Of a stretch of 64,000 bases of DNA, positions 1-8,747 are shown one piece after another. Each line of letters begins with the position of its first letter. The stretch's first letter is position 1. The notes beneath the pieces are model-generated. The model did no database searches and was not told where the DNA came from. It saw nothing but the letters and a program-made list of their open reading frames with translations. The position numbers were made by a program, and so were the translations under genes. Origin of the DNA: Lachnospiraceae bacterium UBA7143 (lineage in GTDB: Bacteria > Bacillota > Clostridia > Lachnospirales > Lachnospiraceae); the NCBI GenBank assembly GCA_002491905.1, contig DKWV01000053.1:1-64000 (forward strand). Reading direction: 5' to 3'.

Positions 1-155
1 TTCTTTTCCAGTATCTGCCTGACCTTCCTCCCGGCATCCTTATCATTCCCGCTGTCAACCAGATAGACATGATCCCTGTCCGCCACATAGACGCCAATCT
101 TTGCCGGGCAGTTTATGTAATAGCATTTCTCACTGACTTGAACCAATTCATACAT
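1..155 (-). CDS. MBL-fold metallo-hydrolase, N-terminal fragment
   Basis: The gene runs off the left edge, so only about 51 N-terminal residues are visible. They begin MYELVQVSEKCYYI and continue into VYLVDSGND and KDAGRKVRQILE. This matches the first beta strands of metallo-beta-lactamase-fold hydrolases, where the LVDSG segment precedes the metal-binding HxHxDH motif, which lies outside the window. The start is ATG at 155, with a TAGGAGGATT ribosome binding site just upstream. The XRE-cupin gene lies upstream in the same direction, about 70 bases away. The substrate cannot be inferred. Confidence 0.7.
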   Translation of the reverse strand, partial: MYELVQVSEKCYYINCPAKIGVYVADRDHVYLVDSGNDKDAGRKVRQILEK

Positions 156-224
156 TTTCCAATCCTCCTAGTTTTCCGAAGGAAAATGCGACTGCCCCTG
201 CAGGAGCAGAGGATTTTTCCTCCT

Positions 225-782
225 TTAATTGTTCGGGTAAAATATCACATTATAAGCGGCGCAGGCTTTATCCGAAACATTGTGGTATGCGTGGGAAATG
301 TCTGCACCGAACCGTATGGACTGCTTTTCCTGCAGCAGCACTTCCTTCCCGCCTATCACCATTTTCAGCGTCCCGTGCACCAGAAATATATATTCCTCCA
401 CTCCAGTCACATGAGGAAGTGATTCATGGTTCACCCCTGCGTCAAACTCAATATAAAACATTTCTACGTTCCTTACCGGGTCAAACGGAAACAGCGGATA
501 TGCCCTCATCCCTCCGTTCTCCCCCGTGATCACATCCTTTTCACCAAGCCCGGCCACCGTGTACTCCGCTTCCTCCTGTTTGCAGAAAAAAGACAAAGGT
601 ATTTTCAGTCCTGTTGAAATCTTCCATAATATGTTGATGGTGGGCGAAGACTGGCCACGCTCAATCTGTCCTAACATGGGCTTGCTCACGCCAGTCAGCT
701 CCGCAACGTCATCCAGCGTGAGCTGCCTTGTATTCCGGATTTCTTTCAGCCGCTCTCCTATCTTCAATGAAACCTGCTCCAT
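225..782 (-). CDS. XRE-family regulator with cupin sensor domain
   Basis: This 185-residue protein has an N-terminal helix-turn-helix of the Cro/CI (XRE) type at about residues 8-62 (LTLDDVAELTGVSKPMLGQIERG). A single-domain cupin follows at about residues 105-180 (HVTGVEEYIFLVHG, then KEVLLQEKQSIRFGADISHAYHN). This two-domain layout is common in repressors or activators of small metabolic or export genes that sense a small ligand through the cupin. The start ATG is preceded by GGGAGGAATC. An ATACA-AAA-TGTAT palindrome upstream suggests autoregulation. The target genes are not evident from the window. Confidence 0.88.
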   Translation of the reverse strand: MEQVSLKIGERLKEIRNTRQLTLDDVAELTGVSKPMLGQIERGQSSPTINILWKISTGLKIPLSFFCKQEEAEYTVAGLGEKDVITGENGGMRAYPLFPFDPVRNVEMFYIEFDAGVNHESLPHVTGVEEYIFLVHGTLKMVIGGKEVLLQEKQSIRFGADISHAYHNVSDKACAAYNVIFYPNN

Positions 783-807
783 GATTCCTCCCTATGTTTA
801 TTTTCAC

Positions 808-824
808 ATACAAAATGTATTATA
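808..824 (-). promoter_or_regulatory. Candidate XRE operator and -10 box
   Basis: A perfect palindrome ATACA-AAA-TGTAT (808-820) abuts a minus-strand TATAAT (complement of 819-824), 26 bases before the start of the XRE-cupin gene. Its position fits an autorepression site. No good -35 box is seen. Confidence 0.3.
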
Positions 825-966
825 GCATATAGGCTTGCAAAATAAAAGAGCCTGCACTTCTACGCACCTGGATCACTCTCTTTCCGTTTTTCGCAAAACT
901 TTCATGTCCGCTTCACTCAGGTTCGCTTCCAGCAGTCCCCACACAATATTCATGGTATCATGATTA

Positions 967-995
967 TTTACAAATAAACCTCTCCATGTTAGAAT
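967..995 (+). promoter_or_regulatory. Sigma-A promoter for the PPOX gene
   Basis: A TTTACA -35 box (967-972) and a TAGAAT -10 box (990-995) are separated by 17 bases. They lie about 27 bases before the start at 1023, and a GGGAGGGG ribosome binding site sits between. Confidence 0.65.
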
Positions 996-1022
996 GAAAC
1001 CAAAAACGGGAGGGGCTTTGCA

Positions 1023-1442
1023 ATGATGAAAAATCCAGAACAAACAATAGGAAAATTAGTAGATAAATCCGGCACAGCATTCATTAGTTATATTGACAAA
1101 GAAGGATTTCCTGTTACGAAAGCGATGCTGAAACCGCGAGAACGCCAAGGCATAAAAGTATTTTGGTTTAGTACGAATACATCATCCAATAAAGTGAAAT
1201 TTTTTCGCGAAAATCCAAAAGCAAGTATATATTTTATGGACAGGCGTTTCTTCCGCGGAATCAGCCTAATAGGAACAGTGGAAGTCTTAGAAACAAGTGA
1301 AGCTAAGGAACGGATATGGCAAAAAGGGGATACTATGTATTACAAGGGCGGCGTAACAGACCCGGACTATTGTGTGCTGAAGTTTACAGCTATCAAAGGA
1401 AGATATTACAGCAACTTTCATTCAGAGGATTTTGAAATCTAA
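1023..1442 (+). CDS. Pyridoxamine 5'-phosphate oxidase family protein
   Basis: This 139-residue protein has the split-barrel flavin-binding fold of the PPOX/general stress protein 26 type. Supporting segments are TAFISYIDKEGFP near the N-terminus, VFWFSTNTSSNKVKFFRENP, and SIYFMDRRFFRGISLIGTVEVL. Such proteins bind FMN or related flavins; small family members are not usually true PdxH enzymes. The gene is more AT-rich than the following gene cluster. It has its own promoter and is convergent with the DUF2000 gene 3 bases downstream. The second codon is also ATG (1026), so the exact start is uncertain by one residue. Confidence 0.85.
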   Translation: MMKNPEQTIGKLVDKSGTAFISYIDKEGFPVTKAMLKPRERQGIKVFWFSTNTSSNKVKFFRENPKASIYFMDRRFFRGISLIGTVEVLETSEAKERIWQKGDTMYYKGGVTDPDYCVLKFTAIKGRYYSNFHSEDFEI

Positions 1443-1445
1443 TAA

Positions 1446-1868
1446 TTATCTCAATAGTGCCATGCTTCCTGTTAATTTGTTGACCTTTTTCTTTGCGCCG
1501 CATATGGCAACCCCAAAGTAATTCAGTTCCGTTTCCGAAACAGCTTTCATCTTTTCGATAAACTCATCATAGGTCTTGCACCCCTGCGCAAGGTCTGAGA
1601 AATCCACCACCGTCAAGTCCGAAAACTCCGGCTCATACAGCTTTTCGCGGATAGACTTGATCACCTCCACATTCCCTTTTAGGATTGGCACCGGGAACTC
1701 TATAATCCCTAAATGTCCGTTCCCTGTCCTGTCATACACATCTGCGCCTACAACCTCCGGCATCTGCTTCCCCAGCGTGATGCCCATGATAGCCGCTGTA
1801 TTCGCAATAATGCCAAGCGGCAGGTTCTCGTCAATCACCATAACACATTTTTCATTCTGTAAATCCAT
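1446..1868 (-). CDS. DUF2000 family protein
   Basis: This 140-residue protein matches the DUF2000 family. It contains MVIDENLPLGIIANTAA, an unbroken ADVYDRTGNGHLGI segment, and a C-terminal YFGVAICGAKKKVNKLTGS. The family resembles peptidyl-tRNA hydrolase II-like folds but has no established activity. The start chosen is ATG at 1868 with AGGAGG seven bases upstream; a TTG six bases earlier is less likely. It lies 51 bases after the EamA transporter gene on the same strand and may be cotranscribed with it. Confidence 0.85.
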   Translation of the reverse strand: MDLQNEKCVMVIDENLPLGIIANTAAIMGITLGKQMPEVVGADVYDRTGNGHLGIIEFPVPILKGNVEVIKSIREKLYEPEFSDLTVVDFSDLAQGCKTYDEFIEKMKAVSETELNYFGVAICGAKKKVNKLTGSMALLR

Positions 1869-1919
1869 TTTCAATCCTCCTGTTCTTTTTAGGATTTCTC
1901 CTCCGTTCTTATTGCAGCC

Positions 1920-2819
1920 TCATTCATTATTGTCACTCTCCTTCCCGCTATATTCAGAAAGGAAAAGCCCCGCAACCGCCAGAGCTGTCCCCATAGCGGA
2001 AACCCACGTTACCGGCTCCTTCAGTATGAACGTGGAAGTCACCACGGTTATGACGGGAACCATGTAAATATAAACGCTGGTCTTAACCGCACCAAGCGCC
2101 TTTACCGCAAGGTTCCATGTGACGAAACAGAGTGCGGACGCGCCCAGCCCAAGATACAGGATATTGAGTAAGTTCGTCATATCCGCAAACCGTTCCAACC
2201 CCATTTCAAAATTGGAAAGGGCCAATGCCGGAACCATGAACAGAATGCCATAAAAGAATGTCCTCCGTGTGGTGAGGATGACCGGGTGGCCAAAGCTGCT
2301 GATCTTCCTTGTCAGTATGGAATAGCACGCCCATACAAAAGCCGCAAGGACTGCCAGCAAATCCCCCATCGGGTTCAGTTCCAGTTTAGAGCCGTTAAAG
2401 CTGATCAGCGCAACACCTACCATCGCCACCACAAAGCCTATGAAAAAATTCACTCTTAGTTTCCCTTCTGACTTCAGGAACAAGCGTGACAGCACCGCCG
2501 TAAAAAATGGTGCAACCGAGATGATGACCCCCACATTAGATGCCATCGTGTATGTAAGTGCGATATTCTCCAGCAGATAATATAAGCATATCCCGCTTAA
2601 GCCTGCCAGCACAAAAGTCATTTCCTGCTTATGATCCACTCCTTTCATACGGTGCGGGCAGGCAGGAAGCAATGCCGCAAATCCTATGACAAAGCGAAAA
2701 AACAGAATTTCCACCGGCCTGAAATCCACGAGCAGAACTTTGGTGGATATGAATGTCGTTCCCCATATGATGATGGTAAACAGCGCCGCCAGATGTCCAG
2801 CTGATCTCCTATTCCCCAT
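1920..2819 (-). CDS. DMT/EamA-family transporter
   Basis: The 299-residue protein has about ten hydrophobic segments arranged as two EamA repeats. The first repeat begins AALFTIIIWGTTFISTKVLL and the second includes DLLAVLAAFVWACYSILTRK. The family exports amino acids, metabolites or drugs across the cytoplasmic membrane. ATG at 2819 is preferred because it follows GGATGGTGGGCAGC and begins just before the first membrane helix. It overlaps the end of the upstream AraC gene by 11 bases, which suggests translational coupling and regulation by that protein. The substrate is unknown. Confidence 0.88.
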   Translation of the reverse strand: MGNRRSAGHLAALFTIIIWGTTFISTKVLLVDFRPVEILFFRFVIGFAALLPACPHRMKGVDHKQEMTFVLAGLSGICLYYLLENIALTYTMASNVGVIISVAPFFTAVLSRLFLKSEGKLRVNFFIGFVVAMVGVALISFNGSKLELNPMGDLLAVLAAFVWACYSILTRKISSFGHPVILTTRRTFFYGILFMVPALALSNFEMGLERFADMTNLLNILYLGLGASALCFVTWNLAVKALGAVKTSVYIYMVPVITVVTSTFILKEPVTWVSAMGTALAVAGLFLSEYSGKESDNNE

Positions 2820-3651
2820 GCTGCCCACCATCCCCGTCTTTTCCCGAGAATATTTCACGGTAAGTACCCGGCGCAAGCCCTATGAACTGATTGAAATAAT
2901 TTGTAAAATGGCTCTGGTCTGAAAAACCTGTCCTGATTGCCGCCTCCACAGGGGGAATCCCCTCGGACAACAGTTTTTTCGCTTCATTGATACGGATTGT
3001 CTCAAGGTATCGGTACGGCGTGACTCCCTTTTCTTTTGTAAAGGCCCGCAGCAGCGTTGACTTGCTAAGTCCCGCATGGAGGCAGATCTGTTCTAAATAA
3101 ATGCGCTCCGTAAAATGCCCTGCCATGTATTCACACGCTTTTTCAATCTCCTGTCTGCATTCCGGGATACAGCGGTGGAAGGGCTGCCCATAATTCTGTA
3201 TGAGATATGAAAGCAGGAACAGTAAGGTTTCCTCCTTCTTAAACTCCCCTGTCCCTTTCATGACCATCTCATGCAGCAGGCGCAGGTGGCAGGCTATCTC
3301 CTCATCATAGATAACATTCTTTGAAAATCCCGGAAGTTCCCGCTTCCCTGTGACTTCCTCCGCCAGATCGAGCATGATCTCCTTTGAGATGTTAAACCCC
3401 CGGTAATCAAACGTCCCCTCGCCACTCTGTACGCAGGCATGGCTGTCTCCCGGGTTGAAAAGCACGATGCTGCCTTCTTCTATAGCATATTCCCTGTCCC
3501 TGCAGGAAAGCACCCGCTCCCCATCCTCCACAAACCCGATCACATAATACTCATGGAAATGGCCTGGGAAGGGCTGCACAATCCCCTCAAAGCGGTATGC
3601 CTCTATTCTCAACTCGTCGTCATATACCACTGTCCTCGTCTCTTTCTTCAT
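2809..3651 (-). CDS. AraC-family regulator with N-terminal cupin
   Basis: The 280-residue protein has an AraC-type cupin arm at about residues 20-95 (FPGHFHEYYVIGFVEDG, VLFNPGDSHAC). A double helix-turn-helix domain follows at about residues 175-270 (LEQICLHAGLSKSTLLRAFTKEKGVTPYRY in two adjacent blocks, then SDQSHFTNYFNQFIGLAPGTYR). The start has AGGAGGTAGTCCAA upstream. Its 3' end overlaps the EamA exporter gene, a pairing usually seen when the regulator controls the exporter. The inducer is unknown. Confidence 0.9.
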   Translation of the reverse strand: MKKETRTVVYDDELRIEAYRFEGIVQPFPGHFHEYYVIGFVEDGERVLSCRDREYAIEEGSIVLFNPGDSHACVQSGEGTFDYRGFNISKEIMLDLAEEVTGKRELPGFSKNVIYDEEIACHLRLLHEMVMKGTGEFKKEETLLFLLSYLIQNYGQPFHRCIPECRQEIEKACEYMAGHFTERIYLEQICLHAGLSKSTLLRAFTKEKGVTPYRYLETIRINEAKKLLSEGIPPVEAAIRTGFSDQSHFTNYFNQFIGLAPGTYREIFSGKDGDGGQHGE

Positions 3652-3985
3652 TTGGACTACCTCCTGACAAAAGCCATTTTACCCCTTATCTTTTCCTGTG
3701 TCTTGTAAAATATCTTCATTTTTTAGATTTATCGGTTTTGTTTCTCTTTGGCATTATCCGAGAAAAAAACGGTTTTATATGCATTTTGGAATTTTGTTTG
3801 AATGTTACATTTTAGAAATGTATTCCCATGTATGTGTGCGAAAAGCATATCGTGGAACTGGAAATGATGATTGCAAAGAATAAGGCAAAAGAGGACTGAG
3901 CAAAAGTTAATGGAATTTTATATGCGCCTGTGGTAAGATAATGACATTGAACAATTCGACAAATCTATATGAAAAGGACGAAATA
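3652..3985. other. AT-rich divergent intergenic region
   Basis: This region separates the minus-strand AraC gene from the plus-strand Lnt-like gene. It holds a possible plus-strand -10 box TAAGAT (3934-3939), but the -35 match (TGGAAT) is poor. No convincing gene, RNA or terminator is seen. It marks the sharp drop in GC into the AT-rich block that follows. Confidence 0.3.
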
Positions 3986-5500
3986 ATGGTGAAAAACATA
4001 AGATTTAATAGTAAACTTATAATTATTACTATTCTAAGTTTTATCACTTACATACTGGCAAATGGCATGTGGTGCATTCCACTTTTGGCATGGATTTATC
4101 CAGTGCTATTCTTGTGGCTGGTGCAGTCTTATCCCTCATCTAAAATGTGCTTCATTATTTGGGGAATTTATGCTATTGGATTTATAATCCGATTTGCAAA
4201 TGTAATTGGAATGAATTTTTGGCTGTGTGCAGTTGTAGCAATTTTAATAGCTGTGTTGTATAGCCTTCCTTACTGGTTTTGGCAAAAAACACAGAAAAAT
4301 TTTAACGCTACCGTTATCTTTGCAGCGGAAATGGTAATCGTCGAATATGCTATTTGTAGCAGCTATCCTATTTTGGGTGGCTTATCCGATGCTTACACAC
4401 AATACAAGAATTCCTTATTGCTTCAAATAGTAACTGTAACTGGCATATATGGAATTTCTTTTATTATGTATTGGACGGCGGCTGTTGTCATTTGGATTTG
4501 GAATAAAAGAAATGAGCTGTGTCAAGTTAAGAGGTGTTTATCTATCTATTTTACAGTAATCAGCTTAATACTTATGTATGGTGCTGTTATGTCGCAATCC
4601 ATTGGAGTGGCGGAAAATAGCATGAGGATAGCCGGTGTTACCGTTCCTGTTTCCCCGCTTTTGAACGAAGACGATGATGTATATGCTGTGTTTTATACAA
4701 ACTCTTTTTCAGATGAAAATATGGTCAATGCAAAAAGGAAATTATCAGAAGTAACAGATGAGCTTTTTCTGAAAACTGAAAAAGAAGCACAAGCTGGTGC
4801 TAAAGTTGTGTTTTGGTCAGAGCTGAACGGAGCTATATTAAAGAGTGACGAAGCAGAACTGTTACAAAGAGCTTCCGATACAGCCAAGGAGCAAGAAATT
4901 TATCTTATTGTTTCTTTGTTGGTAAAGACACCGTATCAAGATTTAAAAGAGAATAAGACAATCGCGTTTAATCCACAAGGAGGACAAATAGCGGAACATT
5001 ATAAATTTGGACGTTCCATTGGTGAGTTATGCCTAAAGGGGGATGGAATGTTACAAAGTTTTGATACCGAATATGGACGGATAGCCTCGTTTATCTGTTC
5101 AGATATGGCTTTTTCCTCTAAAATTCAGCAGGCCGGGAAAAATAATGTTGACATTTTAATTGTTCCTGCTTCGGATTGGAAAGAAATGACAGGAATTGCA
5201 ATCAAAACGGCCGTTGTGCGAGGTGTTGAAAATGGATGTAACGTAATCCGCCATACCAATAAAGGCATATCCATTGTGTCTGACGTTCGGGGGAATATAC
5301 TTGCTATGGCTGATTATTTTCAATCAGATACAAAAAACTTAGCTGCTCAAATTATGACAAATGGGCGTTTTACGGTTTATTCATATATTGGAGATATATT
5401 TGTTTATCTCTGTATAGTCTATCTTGTGGGAAATTTTATATATCAGATTAAAAAGCAAAAAAATGTAAGCATAAAAACAGGAGGTACTGATATTGGATAA
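3986..5500 (+). CDS. Apolipoprotein N-acyltransferase-like membrane protein
   Basis: The 504-residue protein has about six to seven N-terminal membrane helices, a C-terminal carbon-nitrogen hydrolase (nitrilase-fold) domain, and a last membrane helix near the end. This is the architecture of Lnt, which N-acylates lipoproteins on the outer face of the membrane. A Glu-Lys-Cys triad is visible: Glu in VVFWSELNG, Lys in AEHYKFGR and Cys in ASFICSDMAF. ATG at 3986 is chosen because AAAGGAC lies just upstream; an ATG at 3941 has no such site. The gene is strongly AT-rich compared with neighbours, suggesting transfer. It overlaps the next gene. Lnt-like proteins in Firmicutes may have different acceptors, so the exact role is unsure. 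Confidence 0.8.
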   Translation: MVKNIRFNSKLIIITILSFITYILANGMWCIPLLAWIYPVLFLWLVQSYPSSKMCFIIWGIYAIGFIIRFANVIGMNFWLCAVVAILIAVLYSLPYWFWQKTQKNFNATVIFAAEMVIVEYAICSSYPILGGLSDAYTQYKNSLLLQIVTVTGIYGISFIMYWTAAVVIWIWNKRNELCQVKRCLSIYFTVISLILMYGAVMSQSIGVAENSMRIAGVTVPVSPLLNEDDDVYAVFYTNSFSDENMVNAKRKLSEVTDELFLKTEKEAQAGAKVVFWSELNGAILKSDEAELLQRASDTAKEQEIYLIVSLLVKTPYQDLKENKTIAFNPQGGQIAEHYKFGRSIGELCLKGDGMLQSFDTEYGRIASFICSDMAFSSKIQQAGKNNVDILIVPASDWKEMTGIAIKTAVVRGVENGCNVIRHTNKGISIVSDVRGNILAMADYFQSDTKNLAAQIMTNGRFTVYSYIGDIFVYLCIVYLVGNFIYQIKKQKNVSIKTGGTDIG

Positions 5501-6161
5501 CAATGTGAACTGGAAAAAATATTTAGGCTTAAGTTTGCTTTTATTTGCCGCATTCTTATTAGAATACCCTGCCTTATTTGTCATTGAGATGTTGATTATG
5601 CGGATGAATATATGGGATTATACCGCCAATCAACGAAGCGTACATCATTTGATTATGGTTATTATATGGACATTGTATCTTTGTTTTATCATATTTTATA
5701 GTCGGGAACATTATGGCTTTCCCCAAAAGAAAGAAAAAACAAATATTTCAACAAAGAATTGGGTTGTGGCTGCAAGCTGCCTGATTTTCTGCAAGATAAT
5801 GACATTTATAGATTGGCATACCTTAAAGATTATCGGGGAGTTTCAAGGCAAAAGTGTTTTTCAATTCATTTTACAATATTTGTAATATATAGTGGAAGTC
5901 GGAACTGTCTTATTGATTATCATATATGGGCAAAAGGCATTTGATGTACGGGGAAATAGAGAAAGTGATTTTCCATTTGGCGGTATTGTATTAGCTGCTA
6001 CATGGGGGATATTTCATTTTGTGTCAAGAGGTGTTGGCATTGAGGTATGGAACGGAATTTCGTGCGCTATTTTTTCAATCTTAGGCGGAATTATGTATTT
6101 GAGATTAGGTAAAGATTTTCTATATAGCTATATTTTTATAGCAATAGGATATTTACTATAG
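5493..6161 (+). pseudogene. Membrane protein interrupted by an in-frame stop
   Basis: Translation starts at TTG 5493, with AGGAGG eight bases upstream, overlapping the stop of the Lnt-like gene. It runs 130 codons through several membrane helices to a TAA at 5883-5885. The same frame then continues from 5886 to 6161 with two or three further helices (GGIVLAATWGIFHFV, AIFSILGGIMYLRLG). One nonsense codon therefore splits a protein of about 222 residues. The WGIFH segment and following helices weakly resemble CPBP-type intramembrane proteases, but the EExxxR motif of that family is not seen. It may be a real pseudogene, a sequencing error, or two products with GTG 5892 as a restart. Confidence 0.65.
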
Positions 6162-6347
6162 TAAGTTTGCAAATTCCCACTTGTCGGGGAAATCAGAACA
6201 GAAAAATGATATGAAAACTGAATAATTTTTGCATAAAATTATTGTTTATTTTCCCATTACCATGTACCATTAATCTCAGCTGAACCTGAACGGACACTCA
6301 GCATGCCCTGAGATGGGCAAAATTCCGTTTGAAAGAAAGGCGAACTT

Positions 6348-7163
6348 ATGAAAGAATTTGTGATATTTACCGACGGCGATGTCGATCTTCCTGCCCCCTA
6401 TGACAAGGAGGTCGTCCTGCTGCCCCAATATTACTATTTTGATGAGAACCTGGTCTATGGAGAGGAACGCATCCTGCCCCGTGAAGAATTTTTTGAACAG
6501 CTGCGCACTCGCAGAGCTTATACTTCCGGCGTAAATCCTGCGCTGGTGCGTGAGCGTTTTGAGGCCACCCTGAAGGACGGGAAAGACATTCTCAGCATCA
6601 CCGTTTCCTCCGGATTAAGTGGTTCTTACAACACCATACACATGACCGCCCTTGACCTGAAAGAGCGGTATCCCGAACGCAGCATAGAAGTCATCGATTC
6701 CCTGAGCGCGTCCCTTGCCAGCGGCTTTCTGTGCATGGATGCCATAGACATGCGAAAGAAGGGAAAGACGATTCAGGAGACAAGCGAAGAAATCAGGAGA
6801 AGAGTCCACCGCATCGACATCTATTTTGTAGTGGACAATTTTAAATATCTGGTACAGGGAGGCCGTGTCTCAGAGGCTGTAGGAAAAATCGGCGATATTC
6901 TCGACATTAAACTGATCCTGACCATGAAGGAGGGACGCATCGAGCCATATCGGAAAAACCGTGGGATGAACAATGCCCTGCGCAATATCAGGAATATTGC
7001 ACAGGCCAGGGAAACCGCCAGACTCGGCGTTATCTATGTAGGCAATCAGGATTTGTTTGATAAGTGTAAGGCGCTTGTCAAAAGCGACTGCGAAGCGGAC
7101 TTAAATCTGATTGTCTCCTCCCATGTAGGCCCGGACACAACAGGTATCGCCATTGAGTGGTAA
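6348..7163 (+). CDS. DegV family fatty acid-binding protein
   Basis: The 271-residue protein is a full-length DegV/FakB-type protein. It shows an N-terminal FVIFTDGDVDLP, the conserved YTSGVNPALV region, SITVSSGLSGSYNT, and FVVDNFKYLVQGGRVSEA in the second domain. DegV proteins bind a fatty acid between two domains, and FakB members present it to the kinase FakA for phospholipid synthesis. The start has GAAAGAAAGG upstream. It is isolated between an AT-rich cassette and a convergent MATE gene. Which fatty acid it binds cannot be told. Confidence 0.92.
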   Translation: MKEFVIFTDGDVDLPAPYDKEVVLLPQYYYFDENLVYGEERILPREEFFEQLRTRRAYTSGVNPALVRERFEATLKDGKDILSITVSSGLSGSYNTIHMTALDLKERYPERSIEVIDSLSASLASGFLCMDAIDMRKKGKTIQETSEEIRRRVHRIDIYFVVDNFKYLVQGGRVSEAVGKIGDILDIKLILTMKEGRIEPYRKNRGMNNALRNIRNIAQARETARLGVIYVGNQDLFDKCKALVKSDCEADLNLIVSSHVGPDTTGIAIEW

Positions 7164-7187
7164 ACAGGACCGGCGGCTTGCAGACTT

Positions 7188-8540
7188 CTACTTTTCAGAC
7201 GCAATGACATACCGCTTCGACGGTTTCATAAAAAGGGTTACGATCAAAATAGCCGCCGCCGTTACACCCAGACTGAGCGGATATGCCTGCATGATGGTTG
7301 GAAACGACGGACTCTGACGGAATACCGTAAAAATCCATGTGAGCCGCACACCGCAGATTCCTACAACCGCGCAGGCCGCCGGAATGAAAGAAACACCAAA
7401 CCCTCTCAAATAGCCAGACAATCCCTCCTGCGCGAAGCTGAACAGATACGCAAAGAAAATATATTCCAGCCGGATCCGTCCCGTTGCTACCACCTCCGGG
7501 TCAGTGTTAAATATACCGAGCAGCGGACGGCTGAACAGCAGAATCAGCCCGCAGACTGCCGCCGTGCTCACCAGGCTCTGCAAAAGGCTAAGTTTCAGTG
7601 TCTTCAGGCACCGCTCTCCCTTCCCGGCCCCGTAATTCTGACCAACAAAAGTGGTACATGCCTGCCCAAACGAGTTCATGATATAGTAAGCAAATATCTC
7701 CAGATTGTAAGCCGCGGAAGACGCCGCCATGACTGTCGTACCGAGACTGTTGACCGCTGACTGAATGATAATATTGGCAAAGGAAAATATCATTCCCTGT
7801 ATGCCCGCTGGGATTCCAATCTTCAAAATCTGCACCAGCACATCACCGTGCACTCTCAGCCTGCGAAGCTCAATCCGAATCGCCATCTCCGTCTTCATCA
7901 ATGCCGCAAGCAGGATCGCAGAGCTGACAAGATTGGAAATCACCGTCGCCGTTGCAACGCCGTCCACATCCATACCCAGCCCCAAAACAAAAAAAAGATT
8001 GAGAATGACATTTAAAACACCGGAAATCACCAGCGCGACAAGCGGCATCTGCGTATTCCCACAGCTTCTAAAAATTGCTGACTCAAAATTATAAAGCAGA
8101 ATAACTGGCATCCCGACCAGATAAATACGCAGATATTTGATCGCCATCGGGTATACCTCCCCCGGAACATCCAGCATTTTTACAACCTCCGGGGCCAAAA
8201 ACTCACCCAGCACTGTCAGGAATAATCCCCCTAACAATGCCACAATCACCGATGTATGTACCGCCTTGGAAATATTCTCATCATCTCTCTGCCCGATTGA
8301 TCTGGCAATTATGACATTGCTTCCCAATGAAATACCAACAAAAAGATTGACAAGAAGGCCGATGACAGGCGCGTTGCTTCCCACCGCCGCCATTGCCTCC
8401 TTGCCGGAAAACTGTCCGACTACCGCCAGATCCGCCGCATTAAACAGCTGCTGCAGCACTCCTGTCACGGCAAGCGGTACCGCGTATTTGATGATCTTGT
8501 CCCCCAGTGAGCCGTTTATCATATCCATACGGCCTTCCAT
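7188..8540 (-). CDS. MATE family efflux transporter
   Basis: The 450-residue protein has 12 predicted membrane segments in two MATE halves. Characteristic segments are AVPLAVTGVLQQLFNAADLAVVGQF at the first helix (two adjacent blocks), SSAAYNLEIFAYYIMNSFGQACTTFVGQN, and a second-half AYLFSFAQEGLSGYLRGFG. MATE proteins export drugs or metabolites using Na+ or H+ gradients. ATG at 8540 is preferred over the longest open frame because AGAAGGGA lies eight bases upstream and the homologous region begins here. It is convergent with degV, 24 bases away, with no clear terminator between them. Confidence 0.92.
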   Translation of the reverse strand: MEGRMDMINGSLGDKIIKYAVPLAVTGVLQQLFNAADLAVVGQFSGKEAMAAVGSNAPVIGLLVNLFVGISLGSNVIIARSIGQRDDENISKAVHTSVIVALLGGLFLTVLGEFLAPEVVKMLDVPGEVYPMAIKYLRIYLVGMPVILLYNFESAIFRSCGNTQMPLVALVISGVLNVILNLFFVLGLGMDVDGVATATVISNLVSSAILLAALMKTEMAIRIELRRLRVHGDVLVQILKIGIPAGIQGMIFSFANIIIQSAVNSLGTTVMAASSAAYNLEIFAYYIMNSFGQACTTFVGQNYGAGKGERCLKTLKLSLLQSLVSTAAVCGLILLFSRPLLGIFNTDPEVVATGRIRLEYIFFAYLFSFAQEGLSGYLRGFGVSFIPAACAVVGICGVRLTWIFTVFRQSPSFPTIMQAYPLSLGVTAAAILIVTLFMKPSKRYVIASEK

Positions 8541-8747
8541 GTAAATCCCTTCTTTCTCAAATCTACTATGTAATGAAAAGCCAAATTCCCGCCGGATTGC
8601 CATTTCCCAGCTTTGCCGCCATCTGCATACTTTCATGTTGCTTATATCCACGCCAAGTATATAATAAAAGCACGCAAAAGACAAGTGACGGAGTCGCTTC
8701 TGCCTTCTTCCTGTCCGCTTTCTCCCCTCTTTCGCTCTAAAACAGCA

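Noticed and set aside
5493..5885. Two independent genes at 5493-5885 and 5892-6161
   Set aside because: They share one frame separated by a single TAA, and the second has only a GTG without a ribosome binding site, so one split gene is simpler.
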